Of a stretch of 64,000 bases of DNA, positions 26,737-37,604 are shown in pieces. A model generated the notes under the pieces. It saw nothing but the letters and a program-made list of their open reading frames with translations, was not told the origin of the DNA and did no database searches. Location of the stretch: assembly GCA_026545225.1 (NCBI GenBank), contig CM048845.1:125228533-125292532 (forward strand), read 5' to 3'. Both the position numbers and the translations under genes were made by a program. Source of the DNA: Cornus controversa. Lineage: Eukaryota > Streptophyta > Magnoliopsida > Cornales > Cornaceae. Within the stretch, counting starts at the first letter, position 1. Each line of letters begins with the position of its first letter.

Positions 26737-27831
26737 TTATATATTCATATATGGCCACAACAAAGTACAAAATATGAGTAATCATTTCCAACTTAATAAG
26801 AATTAAGATCAATCAACATTCATGGAGGCTTTTATTATTATTATTATTATTATTATAATAGTGTCTAGCATCTTAGAGCATCCCCTAATATGAGTAGGTG
26901 TGATGCAGATGAAGGCATGATTTTTAGTTTCAAACTTTGATCTGGCTATCAGAAGTCTTCACAAATTAGGTTTTCTTCCACTCATGTGGTAGTTCGGCTG
27001 TTAAATCCTCTAATTATTGCCTACCAAAAAAATAAAACTTTTAATTGATTAAGAAACAAGAGGAAATTTCAAGAGCAAAACCCAGGCTTAATTTAGCAGA
27101 AAGTTAATTAATAACGAATTTTATAAATAAATCAACATATAGTAATAAATAATTATTTTTTCCATATCCTAATATAACCTAAAAGAATAATAATTTAGAG
27201 GGGGATCGAACTACTCTGATTCTACTTTTATGTGATAACATTATGTAATGAAGCACACCACTCTTTTCACATAAAATTACTTTTGTACTAATCAAATTGT
27301 ACTCCCTTTCGTCACTCTAAAATGATGGTCTTGATATGCAAATTGTAATGGCTAGGAACGTGTTGTTTTTCCAAAATTGACATATATATAAATATAAAGA
27401 GTATGTTTTTTGGACTCTCAGTTCTAAATGTAGAAAAATGGCCAGCAAAGACACATTCATGACCCCAACCATAGATGATTGTGGTTATACGAAAAACACC
27501 ATAAAATAAAAAATCTCCATCTTTGAGAATGGCTATTAATGAAAAAAATCAAATCGATCCTTGTCACCCCACTTTCATCTGTCTGGGGACTTTAATGCTA
27601 ACCGCATTTCGATGACCAAAAACAATCATATACCTTATGTGATGATATATATATGTAATATACATATATATATAAAAAATATAAATTAAAGGTAGATTAC
27701 CTACAATTGGACAGTGATTACCTAACGTCCTTGAAATCTTTATACTTACATGCCTACCTATCTTTAACCATCATGCGACCAACTTAATTCACATATTCAA
27801 CACAAAGTTTTGGTGATGATCTTGATATATA

Positions 27832-27833
<2 letters not shown>

Positions 27834-27866
<33 letters not shown>
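27834..27866. repeat. (TA)n microsatellite
   Basis: TA run with one early interruption (atatatctatat). Confidence 0.85.
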
Positions 27867-27870
<4 letters not shown>

Positions 27871-28689
27871 GGTGTGAATTTTTGGAGTAGCTAGGTTTAT
27901 GGGCCTGTACGTACTGTCTTTATTAATTACGAGTAGTACCTATCAAATAGTGGGCACATCCCAGAATTAGAAAGTAATTAATGTTATAATATTACACAGA
28001 CTTTTCCTTGACTCAGTAAGAGAGAGAGAGAGAGTGTGTTTGGTAAGAGAATGAGACTTGATTTGAATGAATAATTACAGGGAACTTGTGTTGTCCCCAA
28101 CCTTTTGGTCGTGGTTGCTACTTTATGTTATTTAATTTATATGGAACCATATGATTCACAATTGTACAGTGGATTGTAACTTTTATTAAATTACATTTAA
28201 AATAGACAAGGTTACTTTAAAAATAAAAATAGAAGGACGGACACGTGTGGTCGAAGAAAGTAGATTAAAAAAACAGAGAGAGAAATAAAAAACCTATAAA
28301 AATTCACCTGAAAAAAAAGACATATATATAAAAAGCAAAAGCTATTGACATTTTGCTTTGTGCTATAAGCATTCTTACACATTAAAGATAAGGAAAGTGT
28401 TGGGAGTGATAGATTGATTAATTCCAACAAAATATAGGAGTGAAAAAAGTCTATGGAAAATGATACAGAAGAACTAAAAGTCGAAGCTGGTCTGCCGTGG
28501 AGGAATTGTAAAAAAATCTCCCTCTTTTTGGTGGTAGTATTTTAGTAATTATTTCTCTAAGGTAAACCCTAATTCGCCCTTTATAATGGGTAGATGACTA
28601 AAAAAAAAGCCTCTAACATTCTGCTCCATTTTTAGGAAGTACAGATATTTGAAAAAATGTCTCGTTGCTATATCGGACACGTATTACTA

Positions 28690-29290
28690 GGGATGGCAAC
28701 GAGGCGGGGCGGGTTTTGACTTCTCCGTCCCTGCAACTGTTTAACTTTTCCCGCCTCGTTCCCATCCCGTAACTGTGTATAAACGGGACGGGGCCGGTTT
28801 TGACTTCCTCATTCTCATAATCGTTTAACTTCCTCTGCCCTGCTCTGTTTATATATATATTTTTTTTTGAATATCGAATACGAATGAGATACACGGGTGA
28901 TACGTCTGGGATATGTCAGGATACGTTTAGGATCTGTTTTTGACAAATTTATAATTTTTTTTTTGTCTTAAAAGGCAGGTCAAATTGTAATATTAAAAGT
29001 TTATAGGTTAAAAAATAAGGGTCAAATTGTAATAAAAAAAAGATTTTAGAAGTTAATAAGGAGCCATGCTTATTGCCTAAATGATAGAATGAATAAACTT
29101 ATATTTTGCATAAAATCTTTAAATACATTTTATTGTATTACTGAAGAATAAAAGTTAATTTTTTATGTATAATATTATATTTTTTATTTATTTTTTGACA
29201 TGTCCTTGTTGTGTCTGTATCCTATTTTTTTTTAGATTTGTCGTATCGTCGTGTCCATATCCTATCATACCTTTGTCCCGAACACTTTCA
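28690..29290. repeat. GC-rich hAT-like end plus 'gatacg' family repeat
   Basis: It starts as tagggatggcaacgagg, the usual look of a hAT-type terminus, then has two related units of about 85 bases beginning GGCGGGTTTTGACTTC and GGCCGGTTTTGACTTC (about 28708-28790 and 28793-28850). From 28860 it passes into words such as gatacgtctgggatatg and ends near gtgtccatatcc, as in 20311-21010. No clear right terminus or target duplication was found. Confidence 0.4.
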
Positions 29291-29445
29291 AGCCGGGCGT
29301 TTGACCTGACACCATATCAAGGACTGAACTTAGGTTTGATACTAACTATAACGGATTGAGCGATTCCCCTCTAACTCAAAAACTTAAGTCATTCAGTAGT
29401 ACTGCATACCTACCCATATATACCTAACACTCTTTCCATTCGGAT

Positions 29446-31092
29446 AAGGGGTGCAACTTGAACTGGCTAACCTGAGCCGAACCCGATTTTTCACAAGATT
29501 GGACAACCATTTTTACAATTAGGGTTCGACGTAGATTAAAAAATATCAACTCGAACTTAATTAGGGTTGGACTTGGGGTGAGATACCAACAACCCGAGCC
29601 CAACCCATGCCAACCCGTGCCTGATTTTTATTTTTTTAAATCTAATTTTTATTTTAAATATATTATATATAATATTCAAATTGTGACCACCTTTTTTGTT
29701 TCAACTTCCTTTGTTTAAATATTACTAAATTATTGTATGTTAACACTTTGAAAAATTAATTTCTTAAGAATTTGTTTGGAATTTTTAGAAATTATCATTA
29801 AGTTTTTAATTTTTTTAAGAATAATCTAATATGAAATGAGCTTAAGATCACATTAAACTTTCAGTGTGGAGATTGGTCACATGGGTAACCCGAATTAACC
29901 TGATTTTTTAATCTAAAATCTCAACCCGTGTTGCAAACTCAAATTTCAAATTTTAATGATGGGTTAAGCTCGGGTTGAGTAGTTAGGATTGAAAGTCGAG
30001 TTATTATTGAGTTAGGAGGATATAGTCAATTAGGATTTTGAAAGACATTTTTTAAGTGACAAATTTATATTAATTAATAAATTTTTATAAACTTCTGTTA
30101 CAGATTTTCATTAATTTGTATAGACTTCTATTAGAGATTTTGATGAATTTTTATACATATGTATTGATTTCTTCAACATATTTTATTTATTTATATCATT
30201 GAATAATATTTTTGAGTCAAAGTAAACCAATGGCTCAAGGGTAGTCATCATGCAAAATGGATAATCTACCATCTGATATATTGTCTAAAAATTATTGTAA
30301 AATGCAAATATCCCATGAAATAGCGGAGATAATAAAGTAACTCACTTGACGAACACAAATTGCATATCAACCCTTTCTCAAATTTCAATCGTACATCATG
30401 AAAAAAGAGAAAAAAAAAAGTACACGTACTTTACTTATAGGGTCTAGATTAAATCATTAAATAGATAATTGGAGCCACTTATTATATTGGATTATTAAGT
30501 GAACTTCATGATCAATCCCCGTGGCTTAATGGATTGATCCCTAACAAACAGTGTAAAAAGATTAATCTCTCCCATAGTGCGAGAGATTGATCTTGAAAAC
30601 TCGAGTTTTATAAGTTTTCTTAATCCAATATAAAGAGAGAGAATCTGAGAAAAGAGAAAGAAAAAAATCAAAAGAGAAAAAAGGAGTGTACCTTTATATG
30701 AAGAAAGGTTATTCGTATTCTGCAAAAAAATAAAATAAAATAAAAATCCATCAAAATATTAGGGAGAGAAAGGTTAGATTTGTTATGAGTTTCGGTATTT
30801 ATACATTTCACCCTCAAATCTACCAAAATCCACTACTTAATGAAATTCTTCAAAATCTGACTTTTTGAATACATCTACATTTTTGTAAACTTTTTTAAAA
30901 TCTTAATTGAATACAACTAGATTTGTATGGACTCTTAAAAGTTTATAAAAGTCTGAATTGAATACACCAAGACGTCTAAAAAAATTTAAAATTTTAATTG
31001 AATACACTCTTTTTATAGTCAAATATTTCATACGTCGGATTAATTTTAAGGTATACCTCTAATCTATCTAACCTGCCTGAGTCACAATCTTA
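29446..31092. mobile_element. hAT-type MITE, interrupted by a nested element
   Basis: It starts aaggggtgcaacttgaa, contains caacccgagcccaaccc-type runs and ends with sequence parallel to the end of 31133-31693. Flanks are ATTCGGAT (29438-29445) and ATTCGAAT (31093-31100), a 7/8 match to an 8-bp target duplication. Without the nested segment 30030-31013 its length is about 660 bases, close to its neighbour's 561. Non-coding. Confidence 0.68.
30030..31013. mobile_element. Nested Mutator-like element inside the hAT MITE
   Basis: Flanked by an exact 9-bp direct repeat TATAGTCAA (30021-30029 and 31014-31022), the size expected for Mutator-type insertion. The neighbouring hAT copy lacks this segment at the matching point. 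The right side has subterminal repeats of aattgaataca (near 30906, 30956 and 30997). The TIRs are weak and no transposase frame is present. Confidence 0.65.
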
Positions 31093-31132
31093 ATTCGAAT
31101 CCAATGTAGGAGAAAGAAGAGCCCTTCAAAAC

Positions 31133-31693
31133 TAGGGCTGCAACTTGGGTTGGGCAACCCGAGCCGAGCCCGCTTTTTTATGAGTTTGGACAATTATTTT
31201 TACAATTAGGGTTGAACTTGGGTTGAAAAATCCCAACCTAAACTTAATTAGGGTTGAGCTTGAATTGAGGTGCTAACAACCCAAGCCCAACCCGAACCCG
31301 AATTGTAATATTATTTTTATACATATTTTTATTTTAAATTTATTATATATAATATTCAAAGTATGATAATCTTTTTCTTTTCAACTTCCTTTATTTAAAT
31401 CTTAATTTTTTTGTGTTTAGGAGTAATGTAATGTGAAACTTATTAAAGATTATTTTAAAATTTTAACATGGAGATCAGTGAAATAGATAATCCAAATTAA
31501 CCCGACTTTCTAACTCGAAATCTCAACCTAAATTACAAATCCGAGTTTAAAATTTAAAGGATGGGTTGGGCTAGTGTTGAGTAGTTAGGGTTGGAAGTAT
31601 GGTTAAGATTGGGTTAGAGTTAAATATTTCATATATAAGATTAAGTTCAAGTTGTACCTTCAATCCGTCCAATTTGTTCGAGTTGTAGCCCTA
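31133..31693. mobile_element. hAT-type MITE, intact copy
   Basis: TIRs TAGGGCTGCAACTTG and CGAGTTGTAGCCCTA bound 561 bases. Flanks TTCAAAAC (31125-31132) and TTCAAAAT (31694-31701) are a 7/8 target duplication. It is in the same orientation as the 29446-31092 copy and starts only 40 bases after it. Non-coding. Confidence 0.82.
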
Positions 31694-32126
31694 TTCAAAA
31701 TCAGGCGCATATATTGCAGGGATTAACTTTGGTAGGACGGAAAATTCATGTGCTTCAGCCTCTAAAAGTACATAAAATTTGTCATTAACTTTTTGAAAAG
31801 TTAATGTGAAATGGACAAGGAAACAAAGAACCAACTAAAGATATTTGGCCAGAATCTTCATTAATCTTTTAAAAGGCTCAATTATAAATGTACTACATAT
31901 AACTATATAAGATATGCATGCGTTAAAGCTCTCTGCTACTTTACATGAAAGAATTATGACCAAGCAACGTGATACTTTGAAACAAGGACGTGTATGGTAT
32001 AAAATGGGAAAAACAAAAAGAAATAGTTACGGGAGAAAAGAAAAGTTAAAAAGGATAATGTTAAATTTCTAATGCTTCATGAACGACAGTAAAACAAAAA
32101 ACAGTAAGTAAAGATAGTATTATTAA

Positions 32127-32215
32127 CCCTGTTTTTGGCTGCATGAAATTGGATTCATTAACAAAAAAAAAAATTTAATTTCACCAATTTCAATTTCACG
32201 CAGCCAAACACAACC
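32127..32215. mobile_element. Very short Tourist-like MITE hairpin
   Basis: An 89-base segment whose arms (GTTTTTGGCTGCATGAAATT and AATTTCACGCAGCCAAACAC) are inverted. TAA lies on both sides (32124-32126 and 32216-32218), the 3-bp target of Harbinger-type elements. Confidence 0.62.
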
Positions 32216-32625
32216 TAAATGCTTATCTAATAAAGTGAGGTATAATTTGATAACACAAAATTAAATACTTATCTAATTAAAAACATGTTGGTCACCCAAT
32301 TTGAACATGGTCAATTAAAATGGAGTAAAAACCATAATATCATCGAATATTGAATACATAAAATTCAAAAAAATATCACTAAGGACAGTAGCAGTTAGTA
32401 CAAAGGTATCTTTCCTATTTTCTACAATAAAAAGGTCGAAAGTCAAGTTCCATAAAAAAATGTGAGTTATTTGGCAGAGATTGAAAAAAAAATTTCAATT
32501 TGCAATTATCACATAAAATTTTCAATACTTAATTTTAAGTAATATCAACCAGCATGCAAGTCCGCCATTCTCTCTCTAAAATCCTCATTTTTTCTCAGAT
32601 TTATATTTTTTTAAGAAGAAACACA

Positions 32626-32685
32626 AAATAAGTTCCCCTCCAAAGTCTTTACCTTAAATAAGTTCCCCTCCAAAGTCTTTACCTT
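32626..32685 (+). repeat. Exact 30-bp tandem duplication
   Basis: The unit containing aataagttcccctccaaag plus tctttacctt occurs twice without mismatch, which suggests a recent slip event. Confidence 0.85.
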
Positions 32686-32869
32686 TTTGTTTCTCACATT
32701 TCCATAATAAAGAAATTGAATGAACTTGTGTGCTGTTCTAATTAATAGGCCACGTCATTCTCGGTTCATAAGATACATATACAAAAACACCACGTTATGG
32801 AGATCAAATTCCCATTTCACAAAATTACTTTTGTATTTCGTTTACTTTTCTTAAAAATAAATTACTATA

Positions 32870-33050
32870 TCAACCATTTTTATAATTAAGATTGAATTTG
32901 AATTGAAAAATATCAACCCACTTAATTAGGGTTGAGTAATTAGATTAAAATGTCACCAAACTGGAGTACCAGAACCCAACTTCTATCTCCAATTTTACAT
33001 ATTTATAATTTCAAATCAATATCAACCTTTTATTTTCAACTTACTCTTCT
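32870..33050. repeat. Eroded internal fragment of the 29.4/31.1 kb hAT MITE family
   Basis: It shares gaattgaaaaatatcaaccc, acttaattagggttgag and the following order of words with 31133-31693, but both ends are missing. Confidence 0.5.
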
Positions 33051-34445
33051 TTAAATATTAAATCCAATTTTGGAGAATTGATATATCTATATTTTTTTAT
33101 AGGTTTTTAGTAATTTATGTTCAATTCTATAACCTGATTATAAGTCTGATTTCAAAATTTTGAAGTCACTTTTTGATAATGTAAATTTTAAGTTGGCGAT
33201 TACATTTATAATAATATGAATAAAATAAGCAAAAAGTCAAATTTGTATATATAATATTATAATTTCAAATTAGTTTTTTTGAAATTTGGAGCAGCCTACA
33301 TGAAGAAGATATCTTCATCAAAAAGCATTGAAAATAATAGAAATACAGTGTTTTGATATAATAATTGTAACAAACTCAAATAGTTATTTGATGACTGGAT
33401 AGGCACATTTTGATTTGACTTATACCATAGATATGCTTTTGATTTGCTTATAATTGGATACTATTCAATAGACTGGGCTAAATAGAGGAGAAAAAAATCT
33501 TTTTTATAAGGTGCAAATAACGCCATAAAACTTTATACAGCAGGGAATGTTTTTTTTACAAGAAACAATATGCCTGTTTACCGGATTTTTTTAGTGCGAT
33601 TTACCGCTTTACTTGTTACAATAGTCAATTGAACCCTCCAAATGGTGTATATACACTAACTTCTCTTTAGATTTGATCTAATTATACACGGGTGCTATGT
33701 TTGTAAAATAGTTACATTTACCTCCCTTTAACATATTAAAATAATCATTATACCCCCATTATTTAGAAATGATTGTTCCTTATCATTTCAATAGGTTGAA
33801 GGACATTTTAGTCAATATTTAGATAAAAAGGAGTTGAGTGTAACTTTTTTACAAACATAAAATTTATGTATAATTAGGGCAAACTATAGGAGAGATAAGT
33901 GTACTTTACCCTTTTTTGAATGTTATATATAGTTGATTTTCTTGTTGTGCATATTCTTACTATGTTTATGTCATAATTTAAAATTTGAGACATTATTATA
34001 TTCGTACTGTGTCGTACTTATGTCACTTGTTTAGATATGTGCTTCATATATAATACTTGAGTTTCAAGGGTTTAATTGAATGGTATTTTTCATGAAATCA
34101 AATAAATTTAGATAGGATCATAATTCAATGACTCAAATTTGTATGGTGTAAAAAGGTTAAATGGATTTTAATAAATTTTAGTTATACATTTCAAAAAGAA
34201 TTTTGGTCATACCTAGAAGCAAAGTGAGTCATCTACTTTTATCTTTGGCCTTTCAATTAAGAGAGGGCGAAATTATTGGATGATCAATCACAAAAAGAGA
34301 GTGAAATTTTATGGTGATAATTTCTCCAAGAGAGGACGTTCGTACCTTCTCGACGCAATAGCTAAGGACACGGATTCACGTTGATATTAATTTTCTCGTT
34401 ATTTTTCCTATTTAAAAATATTTGATCAACTTTTTCCACTTTTAC

Positions 34446-34493
<48 letters not shown>

Positions 34494-35228
34494 AGACCGT
34501 GATCTTTGATGGGTCCACAAACATATAATCTCAACTGATCTCACAAGGATGTGATCTGTCAAATTATGTGCATCAAAAAGATGACACCCCCAGACGCACA
34601 AACAGAGTTCTGCTTAACGAGACAATGATATGTGCTAAAGGTGAATATGAGGGTAATCTTTTATGATACGCTCAAGTTTACAGCTTAATGCTTTTAAGTT
34701 GATCGTGGACTGTGGAGAGATTATAAAATAGTTAGTACGGAAAAATTTAACGAAGGAAGTAAATTAAAAATAATAATAGGGTAATTTACGAAGACGAAGT
34801 TTGTTTATAGTGACAGTAAAAATTTAAACATTTTGCACGGGCTATCAGAGAAACTTCAAATGCATATAGACAAATCTGACTCTATTTGACACTATACAAA
34901 AAGACAATAATACCCTTTGACCTTTTACACGAGATAGTAAATTACCTTAGTACCCTTTTGTTTACCCTTTGAACCTCTTATATATTTACTTTAATCAATA
35001 TAACATGCACCGTCATAAGTCCGTGTGTCATAAACAAATAAACAATCTCTCTAAACAAATAAACTTTTTCCTTCCTCTTGAGCTTATTCTTTTAAAAAAA
35101 TAAACCATCTCTCTCTGTCGAAATAACCAAACATAAGGCCTACACAGTAATATAAAACCTTGGGTACAAGAAAAACATTCTTATGTTTTGTCATTGAATA
35201 TGAGGAATGCAAATTACTGAAATAAAAT
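33051..35228. other. Intergenic, no gene seen
   Basis: AT-rich sequence with no coding signal. A TA microsatellite fills 34450-34491. The words near 33880-33920 (gcaaactataggag, gtgtactttaccc) look like the end of an unresolved MITE. Confidence 0.4.
34450..34491. repeat. (TA)n microsatellite
   Basis: Pure TA run of about 42 bases. Confidence 0.9.
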
Positions 35229-35397
35229 CACTACAATAAATTTTGCTTTTAACGCCAGGCATTTTACGGCTGGCCCATAGTAAAAAATGCCTTTTTATGA
35301 TGAGCATGTGTAGCCCATGGTGAAAAGTAAGTTTTTACAGCAGTTCGCGGTAAAAATTCATTTTTAACCACGGCTCATGTGGCTACCGTAGAAAACC
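35229..35397. mobile_element. Possible CACTA-type transposon end
   Basis: It begins cactacaataaattttgc, the terminal look of plant CACTA elements, followed by repeated subterminal words (ggcccatagt, agcccatggtg). Related words (gcatagtccgtgatac, catggcccgtgatgg) continue right of the inserted LTR element, at 36712-36780. No matching inverted end or transposase was found, so this is tentative. Confidence 0.42.
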
Positions 35398-36706
35398 TGT
35401 AATACCCCGAAAATTTGGACGGCAATTATTTTAAAGAAATTTGAATTGCTTTATATTATTATTATTATTATTTTATTTTTATTATTATTAATTCATGTGA
35501 AATGCATTGTCTCTATATTTTATCGTTTTATGTGAGTTGATTTTCCTTTATATGCATTCTATCATTTCATGTGAATTGATAAGTTTGAATGTTATCATTT
35601 TATGTGGATTGTTATATTTTATAGATTTCAATCATTTCATGTAAACTTCTCTGTTTATTTATTTATTTTTTTATCATTTTATGTGAATTGTTATTTATTA
35701 TGTGTTGTTTTATTTAAATCTTTTAAATGCTTTGGTTTGGGCTAGGGAGGAATTTGGGCTGGAATGATTGGGCTAAGATTATGTTTAAAATGTTGGGCCA
35801 GGGTTATAATTATATTATTATTACTTGTATTATTATTATTTGGATTTTATTTAGTTTTAGAAAAAAAATCAATAATAGAATAATAATTAAGACAAAAAGG
35901 AAAAAGAAGAAATTAGGGTTTTGCTGTTGTTTTACGCACAGAACTAAGAGAGTAAACGAAAGAGAGAAGGGAGTGACGATCGGGTGAACAAGTCGATTCG
36001 TCAGAAAAAGGCAAGTTTGATTCTTCTCTTCCCCTTTGAATCCGTATGCGTAGTCTAGGTTTGAGGATTTTATTTATATTAAAAATTTATAGTTTAATTG
36101 TATGTTTATATTTTTTTGTTGTTGATAAATTTCGTTATATATACTGTAATACCCCGCTCCAACACATGATATGATATTGTCCGCTTTGGGCCTGAGCCCG
36201 CACGGTTTTGCTCTTGGATTTTACCCCAAAAGGCCTCATACCATTTGAAGAGAACATACTACATATAAGCACATCCCCTTTCCACACCCAGGCGATGTGG
36301 GATTGAGCACCCTGTACCCTGTCAGTGTGGTAGCTCAGCCCAGTGTCTGTCTTCGCACCCGCCCACTCACACCCGTCCACAAGGGTTACTATAATCCACC
36401 CCCCTACGAGGCCCGACGCCTTCGTCGGCACACTTCCGGCTGGGTTCAGGCTCTGATACCAACTGTAATACCCCGCTCCAACACATGGTATAATATTGTC
36501 CGCTTTGGGCCTTAGCCCGCACGGTTTTGCTCTTGGGTTTTACCCCAAAAGGCCTCATACCATTTGAAGAGAACATACTACATATAAGTTCATCCCCTTT
36601 TCCACGCCCAGGCGATGTGGGATTGAGCACCCTGTCAGTGTGGTAGCTCAGCCCAGTGTCTGTCTTCGCACCCGCCCACTCACACCCGTCCACAAGGGTT
36701 ACTACA
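35398..36706. mobile_element. Chimeric LTR element: LTR-like left part joined to a TRIM
   Basis: Flanked by an exact 5-bp target duplication AAACC (35393-35397 and 36707-36711), with TG at the left end and CA at the right. The left 747 bases resemble a larger LTR, with an AT-rich start and a later gaacaagtcgattcgtcag part. The right part (36145-36706) is a complete TRIM unit. Both parts start with TGTAATACCCCG, which could have served as the joining point. Confidence 0.65.
36145..36706 (-). mobile_element. TRIM-type miniature LTR retrotransposon
   Basis: Two direct repeats, 36145-36393 and 36464-36706 (about 249 and 243 bases, highly similar), enclose only 70 bases. Read on the minus strand, the right repeat is followed after two bases by TGGTATCAGAGC (36450-36461), a perfect initiator-Met tRNA primer site. 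A purine-rich tract (TAGGGGGGTGGAT) precedes the other repeat. No coding capacity, as expected for terminal-repeat retrotransposons in miniature. The left repeat differs by a seven-base insertion (accctgt) and point changes. Confidence 0.82.
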
Positions 36707-36837
36707 AAACCACTTTCCACCACGGGCATAGTCCGTGATACAAAGAATTCTCTTTACCACATGCATGGCCCGTGATGGAAGGTGTTATTTTTTTTTTTAG
36801 AATTAGACTTCTCGTGGTGTTATTTCGCCGTTGAATA

Positions 36838-37438
36838 TTGATTCCCGCTAAAATCATCTTTTCTCTCTTCCAAACACGGTATCTCATCTCTTTCATCATC
36901 ATCCTCGACCGAATCCCTAAACCTCTATTTTCTCTGATCTTCTGCTTAGTCTCTCTCACATCTAACCCAAACAGGGTTCACATCGGATTGATTACAAGCA
37001 AAGCTCAATCTCTCATTGACAGCTGTGCAAAGCTCTTTCTAGTTTCAAGTACTCACTTTCATCTCTCACACTCTATCCTGATGTCTCTCTCTCCTTCTTT
37101 CTCTTTGGTTTGAAGCCCTAACACTCACCAACTTCTCCAATACTCTAAGCTACTCTGAAGATCTTTGACGTTTTTTGGATATTGGTTCGATAAGGCATTC
37201 CGTGGTTCGATTCAAAGCCCTAACATCAGTTTGATTGGAAGCCCTCACTTGGTTTGATTCAAAGCCCTATTTTTCTATTTATTTTTATATGAATTGGTTT
37301 TTTCATTTTTGTGGTCATGTTTGAATGTTTCCCGTCATCAATATCTACTTTCTAGTTTTAAATAATAATATTTGTCTCTCTTGGGTTGTTGGTTTTTCTA
37401 CTGATATATATGTGAAATGGTGTGTTAATAATATGTAG
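36838..37438 (+). other. Leader and intron-like sequence upstream of the ARF fragment
   Basis: C/T-rich leader-like sequence (36840-37130) passes into an AT-rich intron-like stretch that ends in a good acceptor (atatgtag) at 37438. This suggests the ARF piece was copied from genomic DNA with introns. Confidence 0.4.
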
Positions 37439-37604
37439 GGATCTACAACAAGAAAGAGAAATGGGACTGATATTCACCAAGCTTTTCAGCCCGTCTTTTC
37501 ACCAAGAAAGAGATGTGTATCTTAATGGTTTATCTTGATGCGGCTTGTAAGACCACGATCTTGTACAAGCTCTAGGGAAATTGTGACGACAATTCCTACC
37601 ATCG
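37439..37604 (+). pseudogene. Broken ARF1-type small GTPase exon
   Basis: The stretch begins MGLIFTKLFS at 37461 and continues, after a frameshift, as RLFTKKEMCILMVYLDAACK and TTILYKL. After a second shift it reads EIVTTIPTIG. These are the first about 50 residues of an ADP-ribosylation factor, a membrane-traffic GTPase. The P-loop GLDAAGKT has become YLDAACKT, a stop follows YKL, and two frame breaks are present, so it cannot make a working protein. It ends at a natural-looking donor (atcg|gtatat), the point where a plant ARF exon would end, and no later exon follows. The flanking intron-like sequence argues against an mRNA-derived copy. Confidence 0.8.

Larger units (their letters stand above)
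24441..28685. other. Gene-poor intergenic region
   Basis: About 4.2 kb without any frame resembling a known protein. It is AT-rich and holds microsatellites near 26302-26326, 26702-26734 (TA), 26828-26853 (TTA type) and 27834-27866 (TA). Confidence 0.5.

Noticed and set aside
36135-36729. Two minus-strand open frames of 98 and 120 residues that resemble each other
   Set aside because: They are the two TRIM repeats read as protein; the similarity reflects the repeat, not a gene family.
37195-37262. tRNA-like 'ggttcgattc' words
   Set aside because: No acceptor stem, D-arm or anticodon arm can be built around them; they are simple repeats in intron-like DNA.
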